64,000 nt of DNA from contig NZ_JAHXBN010000010.1 in NCBI RefSeq assembly GCF_019924045.1, forward strand, positions 248,001 to 312,000. Direction: 5' to 3'. This document shows, one piece after another, positions 34,823 to 42,763 of the stretch; position 1 is the stretch's first letter; each line of letters opens with the position of its first letter. Under the pieces are notes generated by a model, which searched no databases, was not told the DNA's origin, and was given only the letters and a program-made list of their open reading frames with translations. This DNA comes from Dyadobacter fermentans (GTDB lineage Bacteria; Bacteroidota; Bacteroidia; Cytophagales; Spirosomataceae). The translations under genes were made by a program, and so were the position numbers.

Positions 34823-35755
34823 ATGAACAAAGAAGCATGGTCTGGCATTTTCCCAGCGTTGGTGACGCCATTCAAATCAGATGATACAGTTGATTTTGAG
34901 CTGTTCGGCAAGAACCTCGAAGCGCAGGTTGAAGCAGGTATTACCGGAGTAATCGTTGGCGGTTCACTCGGAGAAGCCAGCACACTCACCCGCGCAGAGA
35001 AAATGGAACTGGTGAAATATGCTAAACAGGCACTTCCTGCCGGCCTGCCTGTGGTGTTGGGGATCGCCGAACAATCGACAGCCGAAGCGGTAAGCATTGC
35101 GAAAGAAGCCGAAAGCGTTGGCGCCGACGGTCTGATGATCCTCCCTCCAATGCGTTACAAGGCTGATGACGATGAAACTGTAACCTGGTTTAAGACTATT
35201 GCCGAAAGCGTTTCGCTTTCGATCATGATCTATAATAACCCTTACGACTATAAAATCGAGGTGACGCTGCCGATGTTCGAAGAGCTTGCCAAAGTTCCGA
35301 ACATCCACGCGATCAAGGAGTCGACGCGCGACGTAAGCAATGTAACCCGCCTTTTCAACAAATTCAGCGATCGTTTCCGTGTGTTCTGCGGAGTGGACAC
35401 CCTGATTATGGAAGAAGTAATGCTCGGTGCCGACGGCGTGATCGGTGGACTGGTGGATGCATTCCCGAAAGAAACCGTTGCGATCTTCAATCTCGTGAAA
35501 GCGGGCCAATATAAAGAGGCATTGGCGATCTATCGCTGGTACCTGCCGTTGCTGGAACTGGATATTCATCCGAAACTCGTTCAAAACATCAAACTGGCCG
35601 CTGCCAAAATGGGTATCGGTTCGGAATACGTACGTGCACCTCGTCTGCCGCTTCACGGTGCAGAACGCGAGAAAGTGCTCGCGATCATCGATCAGGCCAT
35701 TGCTACACAGCCTGAGTTGCCGGATTATTTGAATTTGACGGTTGACGTAGCATAG
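34823..35755 (+). CDS. DapA-family lyase, probable pyrroline-4-hydroxy-2-carboxylate deaminase
   Basis: The 310-residue protein has the DapA/NAL TIM-barrel fold with the Schiff-base Lys in AIKESTRD and the Tyr in IYNNPYDYK. The usual GGTTGE motif is GGSLGE. By neighbourhood (epimerase, D-amino-acid dehydrogenase, semialdehyde dehydrogenase) it is best read as the deaminase converting delta-1-pyrroline-4-hydroxy-2-carboxylate to 2-oxoglutarate semialdehyde in hydroxyproline catabolism. The family also includes dihydrodipicolinate synthase and KDG aldolase, and sequence alone would not separate these. It is the first gene of the cluster. Confidence 0.85.
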   Translation: MNKEAWSGIFPALVTPFKSDDTVDFELFGKNLEAQVEAGITGVIVGGSLGEASTLTRAEKMELVKYAKQALPAGLPVVLGIAEQSTAEAVSIAKEAESVGADGLMILPPMRYKADDDETVTWFKTIAESVSLSIMIYNNPYDYKIEVTLPMFEELAKVPNIHAIKESTRDVSNVTRLFNKFSDRFRVFCGVDTLIMEEVMLGADGVIGGLVDAFPKETVAIFNLVKAGQYKEALAIYRWYLPLLELDIHPKLVQNIKLAAAKMGIGSEYVRAPRLPLHGAEREKVLAIIDQAIATQPELPDYLNLTVDVA

Positions 35756-35935
35756 CAGGCAGGAGGCTCCTCCGGAGCCGGCCCGACTGCGGATGTCGAT
35801 TGCTATAAACAGGTTGCTCCTCCGGAGCTTTTAATGCGGATTGCGGAGCAATATCCTGTTTATAGCAAACGCCGATCAAACAAATATCCTGAGCTCCGGA
35901 GGAGTTTCCGGTTAGCCGGATGGTCTCTACCCAGC
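35756..35935. repeat. Intergenic palindromic repeat cassette (TTGCTATAAACAGG family)
   Basis: Perfect 14-bp inverted arms TTGCTATAAACAGG (35800-35813) and CCTGTTTATAGCAA (35855-35868) enclose copies of GCTCCTCCGGAGC. Further CTCCGGAGGAG copies lie on both sides. The same 14-mer recurs at 54504-54517. It separates the first and second genes of the hydroxyproline cluster. Confidence 0.8.
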
Positions 35936-36023
35936 CAATAACCGTAATATTGACAAAAAATGCGCCGTATCATCGTTAGATTCTCTGCGCAGGATTGTTA
36001 CCTTTTTGTCAAAACCATTCATT

Positions 36024-37505
36024 ATGAAATTGTCCGATTTAGACCTTATTCTTGAAAAAGCCCAGGAGGCATTCGTTGCGATGAACGCCTATGCACTGCG
36101 CCGCCGGGTGGCGTTGATGAACACCATTGCCGATGAAATCGAAGCGCTCGGTCCCGAGCTGATCCAGACGGCCATGGCGGAATCCAACCTGCCCGAAGCA
36201 CGTTTGAACGGCGAAAAAGCACGGACGGTGTTCCAATGGAGAAGCTATGCCGATGCATTGGAAAAAGGATATTCGCTCGACGCGAGCATCGATACCGCCA
36301 ATCCGCAGCGTGCCGTGCCCAAGCCGGATATCCGCAAAACGAATGTCGGATTAGGCCCTGTGGCCGTATTTGGTGCGAGCAATTTCCCATTCGCATTTTC
36401 GACGGCGGGCGGAGATACGGCCAGTGCCATTGCGGCAGGCTGCCCGGTGGTGGTAAAAGCACACCCCGGCCATCCGAAAACTTCACAGATCATGGCGGAT
36501 GCCATTAGCCGTGGAGTCGCCAAAAGCGGTTTCCCGGAAGGTACGTTTGCCCATATTTTTACGGATACCATCGAGGAGGCGCAGGCATTGGTTGCACATC
36601 CGGTCATCAAGGCGGTCGGTTTCACGGGATCAAATCGTGGCGGGCTGGCATTGGTAGAAGTTGCCAACAAGCGGAAGGAACCTATTCCGGTATTTGCGGA
36701 AATGGGAAGCATTAATCCTGTATTCCTGCTGCCCGGCAAACTGGGCACTGCGGGCACCGAGCTGGCGAAGCAGTATGCAGGTTCGCTGACATTGGGTGTA
36801 GGGCAGTTCTGCACTAATCCAGGACTGCTGATCACAGAAGATAGCCCTGCCTTAGACGGCTTCATCGAAGCATTGAATCAGGAAATTGTAAATATCCTTC
36901 CCGCACCGATGCTGAATGCCGGTATTGCCGTTGCCTATCGCGGAAACCGCGAGAAAGTGATTGGTCAGTCGGGCGTGGAGCTGGTGGCGGTAGCCGCTAC
37001 GGAGGCGGCCGAAGGCCAGGGGGCTGCTACGGTGGCAACTGTTTCGGGCGTCGACTTCCTGATCAATGACGAACTGCAAACCGAAGTTTTCGGGCCGTTT
37101 GCATTGATTGTGAAATGCCGGAATGCGGATGAGATGTTGGCAGTAACCGAAAAATTGCACGGTCAGCTGACAGCAACATTGCTGGCGACAAGCGACGACC
37201 TGGCCTCGCACCGCGAGTTGGTAGCTGCCATTCAGAACAAATGCGGCCGCATTATCTTCAACAACTTCCCTACGGGCGTTGAAGTGTGCAAATCGATGCA
37301 CCATGGCGGGCCATTCCCGTCGTCGAGCAACGCTCAGTTTACCTCAGTGGGTCCGGACGCGATCAAGCGGTTTACCCGCCCGTTGAGCTTCCAGAACTGG
37401 CCCGACGAGTTTTTACCAGATGAATTGAAAAATGCCAACCCGCTCGGAATCTGGCGGACGGTGGATAATGAAGTGACGAAAGAAGCTGTAAGCTTTAGGC
37501 TGTAA
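36024..37505 (+). CDS. NADP-type aldehyde dehydrogenase, probable 2-oxoglutarate semialdehyde dehydrogenase
   Basis: The 493-residue protein starts at the ATG 36024; a TTG 18 bp upstream is less likely. It has the ALDH fold with GPVAVFGASNFPFAFSTAGG (NAD(P) site), VFAEMGSINP (catalytic Glu) and GQFCTNPG (nucleophile Cys). This is the 2,5-dioxovalerate/KGSA dehydrogenase branch. It would oxidise 2-oxoglutarate semialdehyde to 2-oxoglutarate, the last step of hydroxyproline breakdown. The final codons (VSFRL) overlap a unit of the adjacent AGCTTTAGGC repeat, so the repeat has formed the end of the protein. Confidence 0.88.
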   Translation: MKLSDLDLILEKAQEAFVAMNAYALRRRVALMNTIADEIEALGPELIQTAMAESNLPEARLNGEKARTVFQWRSYADALEKGYSLDASIDTANPQRAVPKPDIRKTNVGLGPVAVFGASNFPFAFSTAGGDTASAIAAGCPVVVKAHPGHPKTSQIMADAISRGVAKSGFPEGTFAHIFTDTIEEAQALVAHPVIKAVGFTGSNRGGLALVEVANKRKEPIPVFAEMGSINPVFLLPGKLGTAGTELAKQYAGSLTLGVGQFCTNPGLLITEDSPALDGFIEALNQEIVNILPAPMLNAGIAVAYRGNREKVIGQSGVELVAVAATEAAEGQGAATVATVSGVDFLINDELQTEVFGPFALIVKCRNADEMLAVTEKLHGQLTATLLATSDDLASHRELVAAIQNKCGRIIFNNFPTGVEVCKSMHHGGPFPSSSNAQFTSVGPDAIKRFTRPLSFQNWPDEFLPDELKNANPLGIWRTVDNEVTKEAVSFRL

Positions 37506-37624
37506 GCTATAGGCTATAAGTGCAGTTAACGAAGAAGATAAACAGTAAGCTTACGGCTTAAAGCTTATAGCCTAAAGCTCCAATAAAAACCCGGCCTAAA
37601 GCTTATAGCTTAAAGCCTAAAGCC
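37483..37624. repeat. Imperfect AGCTATAGGC/GCTTATAGCC minisatellite, inverted pair 1
   Basis: Tandem variants of the 7-base units TAAGCTn and TAGGCTn run forward (37483-37519). After a spacer come the inverted units (37542-37579 and 37591-37624). The two clusters can fold into a long imperfect hairpin. The 3' copy ends about 5 bp before the epimerase ATG, leaving no room for a normal ribosome-binding site. Confidence 0.8.
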
Positions 37625-37628
37625 TTCT

Positions 37629-38630
37629 ATGCGTAAAACTTTTTTCTGTATCGACGCCCACACCTGCGGTAACCCCGTACGCGTAGTCGCAGGTGGGGGG
37701 CCGCTCCTCGAGGGCAACAGCATGATGGAGCGCAGGCTCCATTTTTTGAGGGAATTCGACTGGATCCGCAAAGGCCTGATGTTCGAGCCCCGCGGGCACG
37801 ACATGATGAGCGGGAGCATTCTTTACCCGCCCATTGACCCTGCCAATGACATTGGCGTACTCTACATCGAAACCAGCGGCTGCCTTCCGATGTGCGGCCA
37901 CGGGACGATCGGTACCGTGACCATTGCCATTGAAGAAGGCCTGGTAACGCCCAAAGTGCCGGGTAAGCTGCGCCTCGAAACGCCTGCCGGGCTGGTACTG
38001 GTAGAATATGTGCAGGAAGGCCGGAAGGTGAAGTCCGTCAAACTCATCAACATTAAATCATTCCTCGCAGCGGAAAAGCTGACTGTGGAGTGCCCTGACC
38101 TGGGTACATTGACTGTCGATGTTTCGTACGGCGGCAATTTCTACGCCATCGTAGATCCTCAGGAGAATTTCAAAGGCATAGAAAACCACACCGCCGACCA
38201 GCTCATTAGTTGGAGCCGCGTATGCCGCCAGCGGATGAATGAGCAATACACATTCGTTCACCCCGAAAACGAGCATATCAAAGGTCTGAGTCATTTCCTC
38301 TGGACCGGCGCTCCGTTAGACCCGACTTCCACGGCGCGTAATGCGGTATTCTATGGCGACAAGGCCATCGACCGCTCCCCATGCGGCACGGGCACGTCCG
38401 CACGTATGGCGCAGTGGCACGCGAAGGGCAAGCTCAAAAAAGGCGACCGTTTCGTGCATGAAAGCATTATCGGTTCCAAATTCATCGGTACGGTGGAGGA
38501 AGAAACGACTATAGGCGATAAGCCGGCCATAATTCCCGGCATCGAAGGCTGGGCCGTGATTACAGGCCACAATACCATCTTCATCGACGATGAAGAAGAT
38601 CCTTATGCGTTTGGGTTTCAGGTGATCTAG
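37629..38630 (+). CDS. 4-hydroxyproline 2-epimerase (proline racemase family)
   Basis: The 333-residue protein has both catalytic cysteines of the family: Cys89 in LPMCGHGTIG and Cys252 in RSPCGTGTSARM. This distinguishes epimerases/racemases from the hydroxyproline dehydratases, which have Thr at the second place. It interconverts trans-4-hydroxy-L-proline and cis-4-hydroxy-D-proline. The neighbours encode the remaining steps, which favours hydroxyproline over proline as substrate. The active enzyme is a two-domain pseudo-symmetric fold. Confidence 0.92.
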   Translation: MRKTFFCIDAHTCGNPVRVVAGGGPLLEGNSMMERRLHFLREFDWIRKGLMFEPRGHDMMSGSILYPPIDPANDIGVLYIETSGCLPMCGHGTIGTVTIAIEEGLVTPKVPGKLRLETPAGLVLVEYVQEGRKVKSVKLINIKSFLAAEKLTVECPDLGTLTVDVSYGGNFYAIVDPQENFKGIENHTADQLISWSRVCRQRMNEQYTFVHPENEHIKGLSHFLWTGAPLDPTSTARNAVFYGDKAIDRSPCGTGTSARMAQWHAKGKLKKGDRFVHESIIGSKFIGTVEEETTIGDKPAIIPGIEGWAVITGHNTIFIDDEEDPYAFGFQVI

Positions 38631-38632
38631 GG

Positions 38633-38748
38633 CAGTAAGCTATAAGCTTTAGGCTATAAGCTATAAGCGGCGCTTGATATTTGGGTTCAGAAATTATATA
38701 TAAGAATTTAAAATAGCTTAAAGCTTACAGCCTAAAGCTTAAAGCAAC
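38633..38748. repeat. AGCTATAAGC-type minisatellite, inverted pair 2
   Basis: Forward units at about 38633-38668 and inverted units at about 38710-38748 repeat the pattern of the gap upstream of the epimerase gene. Again the second cluster ends just before the next start codon (38757). Confidence 0.78.
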
Positions 38749-38756
38749 AAATAGCA

Positions 38757-40016
38757 ATGAACGTTCAAAAAGGCACCTCCGTCATCATCGGTGGCGGGAT
38801 TTCGGGTCTGGCTTCGGCCTATTATTTGCTCAAAAGCGGATGGAAAGTGACATTGCTCGACAAGGGCGACTTGTTCGATAACTGTTCCATCGGCAATGCG
38901 GGTATGATTGTGCCGAGCCATTTCATCCCGCTCGCTGCCCCGGGCATGGTCTCGAAGGGTATCAAATGGATGTTCAACAGTCGCAGCCCCTTTTATGTGA
39001 AACCGTCCCTCGATTTTTCACTCATTTCGTGGGGTTTAAAATTCATGAAAGCCGCCACCGAGGCTAACGTCGAGCGCGCGGCACCGCATTTGCGGGACTA
39101 TCATTTGCTGAGCAAGAAACTGTACGAAGATCTCGTCCGCGACGAAAACCTGGATTTTGGATTGGAAGAAAAGGGTATATTAATGCTCTATAAATCCGAC
39201 AAAACCGGCGAAGAGGAAATTCACGTAGGTAAGCAGGGCCGGCAATTGGGTCTCGACATTGATATGCTCAACCGCGAGCAGGTGCAGGCATTGGAACCGG
39301 GTATTAAGCTGGATGTTGCCGGTGCGGTGCATTACCGCTGCGACGCGCATTTGTATCCGACGGCTTTGGTAAATGGTTTGATCAAAAGTATTACCTCGCT
39401 CGGCGCTGAAATTGTTAAAAACACAGAGGTAACTGGTTTTGATATTCAAAACGGGGGAATCAAAAGAGTAAAAACCGCTGCTAAGACCTACGAAGGTGAT
39501 TTGGTAGTTATGACCGGTGGCTCCTGGCTGCCGCAGTTGGCGAAGCAAGCCGGATTATCCATTCCTGTAATGCCTGGCAAAGGTTACTCCTTCATGGAGC
39601 CGAATTCCAAACATCCCATTGTTCACCCCGCATTACTCCTCGAAGCCCGCGTGGCCGTAACGCCGATGAACGGGCAGGTACGCTTCGGCGGTACCATGGA
39701 GCTCGCGCCGCTGAACAATCAGATCAATATGAACCGCGTGGAGGGGATTGTCAATTCTATCCCGCAGTATTATCCTGAACTCGATGTGACGGTTCCACAA
39801 AAGGACCGCATCTGGTATGGTTTCCGGCCTTGTTCGCCGGATGGCCTGCCGTATCTGGGTTATTCCAAAAAACTCAGCAATCTCATTGTCGCGGGGGGGC
39901 ATGGTATGATGGGTATCAGCCTCGGGCCTGGTACCGGGAAAATCGTCGCCGAGTTGGCCGAGCGTGTGAAGCCTTCCGTGGATGTGGCGCTATACGATCC
40001 GGAGCGGTACCAGTAA
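38757..40016 (+). CDS. FAD-dependent D-amino-acid dehydrogenase (probable cis-4-hydroxy-D-proline dehydrogenase)
   Basis: The 419-residue protein starts with a DadA-like FAD-binding fold (VIIGGGISGLASAYYLLKSG, residues 9-28). It has the conserved CSIGNAGMIVPSHF segment and, at the end, VAGGHGMMGISLGPGTGK. D-amino-acid dehydrogenases of this type pass electrons to the respiratory chain. The cluster context makes cis-4-hydroxy-D-proline the likely substrate, giving the pyrroline compound used by the DapA-like enzyme. The enzyme is soluble or peripheral, with no membrane helix. Confidence 0.9.
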   Translation: MNVQKGTSVIIGGGISGLASAYYLLKSGWKVTLLDKGDLFDNCSIGNAGMIVPSHFIPLAAPGMVSKGIKWMFNSRSPFYVKPSLDFSLISWGLKFMKAATEANVERAAPHLRDYHLLSKKLYEDLVRDENLDFGLEEKGILMLYKSDKTGEEEIHVGKQGRQLGLDIDMLNREQVQALEPGIKLDVAGAVHYRCDAHLYPTALVNGLIKSITSLGAEIVKNTEVTGFDIQNGGIKRVKTAAKTYEGDLVVMTGGSWLPQLAKQAGLSIPVMPGKGYSFMEPNSKHPIVHPALLLEARVAVTPMNGQVRFGGTMELAPLNNQINMNRVEGIVNSIPQYYPELDVTVPQKDRIWYGFRPCSPDGLPYLGYSKKLSNLIVAGGHGMMGISLGPGTGKIVAELAERVKPSVDVALYDPERYQ

Positions 40017-40151
40017 ACCGGGCCGAGAGCGCAGCCACGCAGGCATTTTGGGGGCCATTTTAGCGAGTGGCGGGGTGGGAATATTGTGAGTAGTCCAAAT
40101 ACTTCGTAGTTTACACAGTTTAAAACCTGACCTAATAACCTATTACCCTTT

Positions 40152-41570
40152 ATGCCACAAGAAAACACCTCTTTCAAGCCCTCACTAGGCCTTGTTGACG
40201 CCACGATGCTCGTTGCCGGCAGTATGATCGGATCGGGCATTTTTATTGTCAGCGCCGATATCATGCGCAATACCGGCAGTGTGGGCTGGCTGATGTTTGT
40301 GTGGCTCATCACCGGTTTCATGACGCTCACAGCTGCATTAAGCTACGGAGAGCTCAGCGCGATGTTCCCCAAGGCCGGAGGTCAGTATATTTATCTCAAA
40401 GAAGCTTACAATCCCCTGATCGGGTTCCTGTACGGTTGGAGCTTTTTCACCGTTATCCAAACCGCCACGATCGCCGCCGTGGCTGTGGCATTCGCGAAAT
40501 TTACTGCCTACCTCATTCCGCAATTCAGCGAAGACCTGGTCGCATTGGACCTCGGTTTTCTCAAAATAACTCCCGCCCAGCTACTGTCCATTGTCGTCAT
40601 CGTCGTGCTGACGTTTACGAATACACGTGGTGTTAACAGTGGGAAAATCATTCAAACCACATTCACACTAACCAAGCTGCTGAGCTTGCTCGGCCTCATT
40701 GTCTTTGGATTAATATTCATGAAACCCGAAGTATGGGCCGCCAACTGGGGCGAGGGAATGTGGGATTTGCATAAACTTGCGCCGGATGGAAGCATCGAGT
40801 CGTATACCACCATTGCCGCGTTCGGCGCCATCGCGGCATCCATGGTAGGCTCCATTTTCAGCAGCGATTCGTGGAATAACGTGACATTCATTGCCGGTGA
40901 AATCAAGAATCCGCAACGCAATATCGGCCTTAGCCTCGCGCTGGGGACCATCATCGTGACGGTCATTTACGTGCTCACGAACGTGATGTACACAGGCGTG
41001 CTCTCCCTCGAAGAAATTGCCTCGTCCGATAAGGACCGTGTGGCGGTAACCGCTTCGCACGTCATTTTCGGCAATTCGGGCACGATCGTAATCGCGGTTA
41101 TGATCATGATTTCCACATTCGGCTGCGACAACGGACTCATTATGTCGGGTGCCCGGGTGTACTATTCGATGGCAAAGGATGGTCTGTTTTTCCAAAAAGT
41201 AGGTCAACTGAACAAGAATGCCGTACCTGAAATCGGTCTTTGGCTGCAGTGTGTGATCGCTTCCTTGTGGGCGCTCAGCGGCAAGTATGGTAACCTGCTG
41301 GATATGATCTCTTTCGTGGTGGTGGTGTTTTATATGCTTACCATCATCGGGATATTCATTCTCCGTAAAAAGCGCCCCGATGCGCCGCGGCCGTATAAAG
41401 CATTCGGCTACCCGTTCCTGCCTATTATTTACATTATTATGGGTGTGGCATTCTGTGTGTTGCTGATCATCTACAAGCCGGAATACACCTGGCCGGGACT
41501 GATTATTGTGCTGTTGGGGATTCCGGTTTATTATATGGTGGCGAGGAAGGATGTAGTCATTCAGGAATAG
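40152..41570 (+). CDS. APC-family amino-acid permease
   Basis: The 472-residue membrane protein has about 12 helices. The first pair carries MIGSGIFIVSADIMRNTGSVG, the APC hallmark GSGIF, and later ALSYGELSAMFPKAGGQYIY and LKEAYNPLIGFLYGW. This is the LAT/SteT-like or PotE-like group. As the last gene of the hydroxyproline cluster it is the probable importer of hydroxyproline or proline. No periplasmic binding protein accompanies it. Confidence 0.92.
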   Translation: MPQENTSFKPSLGLVDATMLVAGSMIGSGIFIVSADIMRNTGSVGWLMFVWLITGFMTLTAALSYGELSAMFPKAGGQYIYLKEAYNPLIGFLYGWSFFTVIQTATIAAVAVAFAKFTAYLIPQFSEDLVALDLGFLKITPAQLLSIVVIVVLTFTNTRGVNSGKIIQTTFTLTKLLSLLGLIVFGLIFMKPEVWAANWGEGMWDLHKLAPDGSIESYTTIAAFGAIAASMVGSIFSSDSWNNVTFIAGEIKNPQRNIGLSLALGTIIVTVIYVLTNVMYTGVLSLEEIASSDKDRVAVTASHVIFGNSGTIVIAVMIMISTFGCDNGLIMSGARVYYSMAKDGLFFQKVGQLNKNAVPEIGLWLQCVIASLWALSGKYGNLLDMISFVVVVFYMLTIIGIFILRKKRPDAPRPYKAFGYPFLPIIYIIMGVAFCVLLIIYKPEYTWPGLIIVLLGIPVYYMVARKDVVIQE

Positions 41571-41577
41571 AGAAAAT

Positions 41578-41708
41578 GTTGGGCGTAGTCTCCGACTACG
41601 TCCGAGCGACAACTGGTCTCTGACCAGCAAGCAACACCAAATTACATTGTTGCATGCGCCGGTCAGAGACCGGCACTCACTCAGACGTAGTTAGAAACTA
41701 CGCCCAAC
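41578..41708. repeat. Nested inverted repeat, MITE-like
   Basis: Perfect 12-bp outer arms GTTGGGCGTAGT (41578-41589) and ACTACGCCCAAC (41697-41708) enclose a second inverted pair around CTGGTCTCTGACCAG and GCCGGTCAGAGACCGGC. The 131-bp cassette has no coding capacity. It lies in the 223-bp gap between the permease and the SRPBCC gene. Confidence 0.8.
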
Positions 41709-41793
41709 CCTTTATATACTCAATCCGCGGCTACGCTCAACTTAGAACGCATTACAAAGCCGGTAACATTTGTTTGTTGATGAAATGCACTGA

Positions 41794-42288
41794 TTACTTT
41801 TCCAGCAGCTCGTCCAGATTGCCAAGCGCCATTGTGAAGCCCTCCTTGAAGCCCATCTGCATGATCTGCTCGATGTCCTCATATTTGTCATATTGAATTA
41901 CCACAGAAACGGTAGTCGTGCCGTCGGCTTCGGTGAACGTATTCGTCCAGGTAGAGCGTGCAAAGTCCTTATTGATCTCTCCGTTTTCATTACAAAATGC
42001 ATCGATTGCCGAGAAGCTTTTTTTTGCATCGATCTTGAGGTAATCGGCCTTCGCCCAATGTTCCTCACCCTCAGGGCCCACCATAGCGTACAGCCAGGTG
42101 CCGCCTTCACGGAAATCCATTGATTTGGTGCGTGCTTTCCAAGGTCGCGGTGCCCACCATTGATCGAGCAACTCTTGCTGTGTCCAGGCGGCCCAAACTT
42201 TCCCTACCGGGGCGGCAAATTCCCGTTCCACATTGACACAGTTATTCTCCTTGTCTACCGAAAAATTCATTGCTAAGCTAGTTTTCAT
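41794..42288 (-). CDS. SRPBCC (AHSA1-like) domain protein
   Basis: The 164-residue protein has a START-like SRPBCC fold of the activator-of-HSP90-homologue type: REFAAPVGKVWAAWTQQELLDQWWAPRPWKA near the N-terminus and EADGTTTVSVVIQYD later. Such proteins bind small hydrophobic ligands. It overlaps by 11 bp with an ArsR-family regulator upstream, the standard pairing of this subfamily, so it is part of a small stress-related operon. The ligand is unknown. Confidence 0.9.
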   Translation of the reverse strand: MKTSLAMNFSVDKENNCVNVEREFAAPVGKVWAAWTQQELLDQWWAPRPWKARTKSMDFREGGTWLYAMVGPEGEEHWAKADYLKIDAKKSFSAIDAFCNENGEINKDFARSTWTNTFTEADGTTTVSVVIQYDKYEDIEQIMQMGFKEGFTMALGNLDELLEK

Positions 42289-42604
42289 CTGAATTGGAAT
42301 TTAGGTTGATTAAAAGTTGATCTAATTGATTGAAGCGGTCTTCCCAGTGTTTTTTGAACTGTGTCAACCAGTGGTCGAGCTCTTTCATTTTGACCGGATT
42401 GAAATAATAATGGATCTCCCTCCCGACCTTGTTCTGCGTAAGCAGCTCGCAGTCGACGAGTACCTGAATATGCTTCGAAACCGCCTGCCTGGAAGTATCA
42501 AAATGCTCTGCCAGGGCATTAGGCGTCATAGACTGCGCCGCGATCAGCACGAGAATGGCCCTTCTCGTCGGATCCGCAATAGCTTGAAAAATATCTCCTT
42601 TCAT
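42278..42604 (-). CDS. ArsR-family transcriptional regulator (SdpR-like)
   Basis: Translation from the ATG at 42604 gives 108 residues starting MKGDIFQAIADPTRRAILVLI. The helix-turn-helix and wing follow (TPNALAEHFDTSRQAVSKHIQVLVDCELL, then NKVGREIHYYF). Longer upstream starts add an unconserved extension. No Cys pair for metal binding is seen, so the ligand is not an arsenic-type metal. It is encoded with the SRPBCC protein and has two matching palindromes directly upstream. Confidence 0.93.
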   Translation of the reverse strand: MKGDIFQAIADPTRRAILVLIAAQSMTPNALAEHFDTSRQAVSKHIQVLVDCELLTQNKVGREIHYYFNPVKMKELDHWLTQFKKHWEDRFNQLDQLLINLNSNSDEN

Positions 42605-42618
42605 ACACGATCGAAATA

Positions 42619-42662
42619 TGCAACTCGATGGTTGCAAATATATATGCAACTTTTGGGTTGCG
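42619..42662. promoter_or_regulatory. Tandem ArsR-type operators
   Basis: Two copies of TGCAAC-N6-GTTGC occur at 42619-42636 and 42645-42662, 26 bp centre to centre. They lie 15 and 41 bp upstream of the regulator start. The matching half-sites and the position point to autoregulation. Confidence 0.7.
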
Positions 42663-42763
42663 CAAATTTTTTGTGAAAATTTTTGACAAAGAATCGCTTC
42701 GCACGAATAAGTGACATTTAAAGCGTAGTTTCGGTAACCGATTATTTATTTACTCACCTCCTT

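Noticed and set aside
35756..35935. Insertion sequence remnant
   Set aside because: There is no transposase fragment or target-site duplication; only short palindromic repeats are seen.
37483..38748. Repeats in the hydroxyproline cluster considered as a CRISPR array
   Set aside because: Units are 7 bases, variable and inverted, with no unique spacers of constant length and no cas genes.
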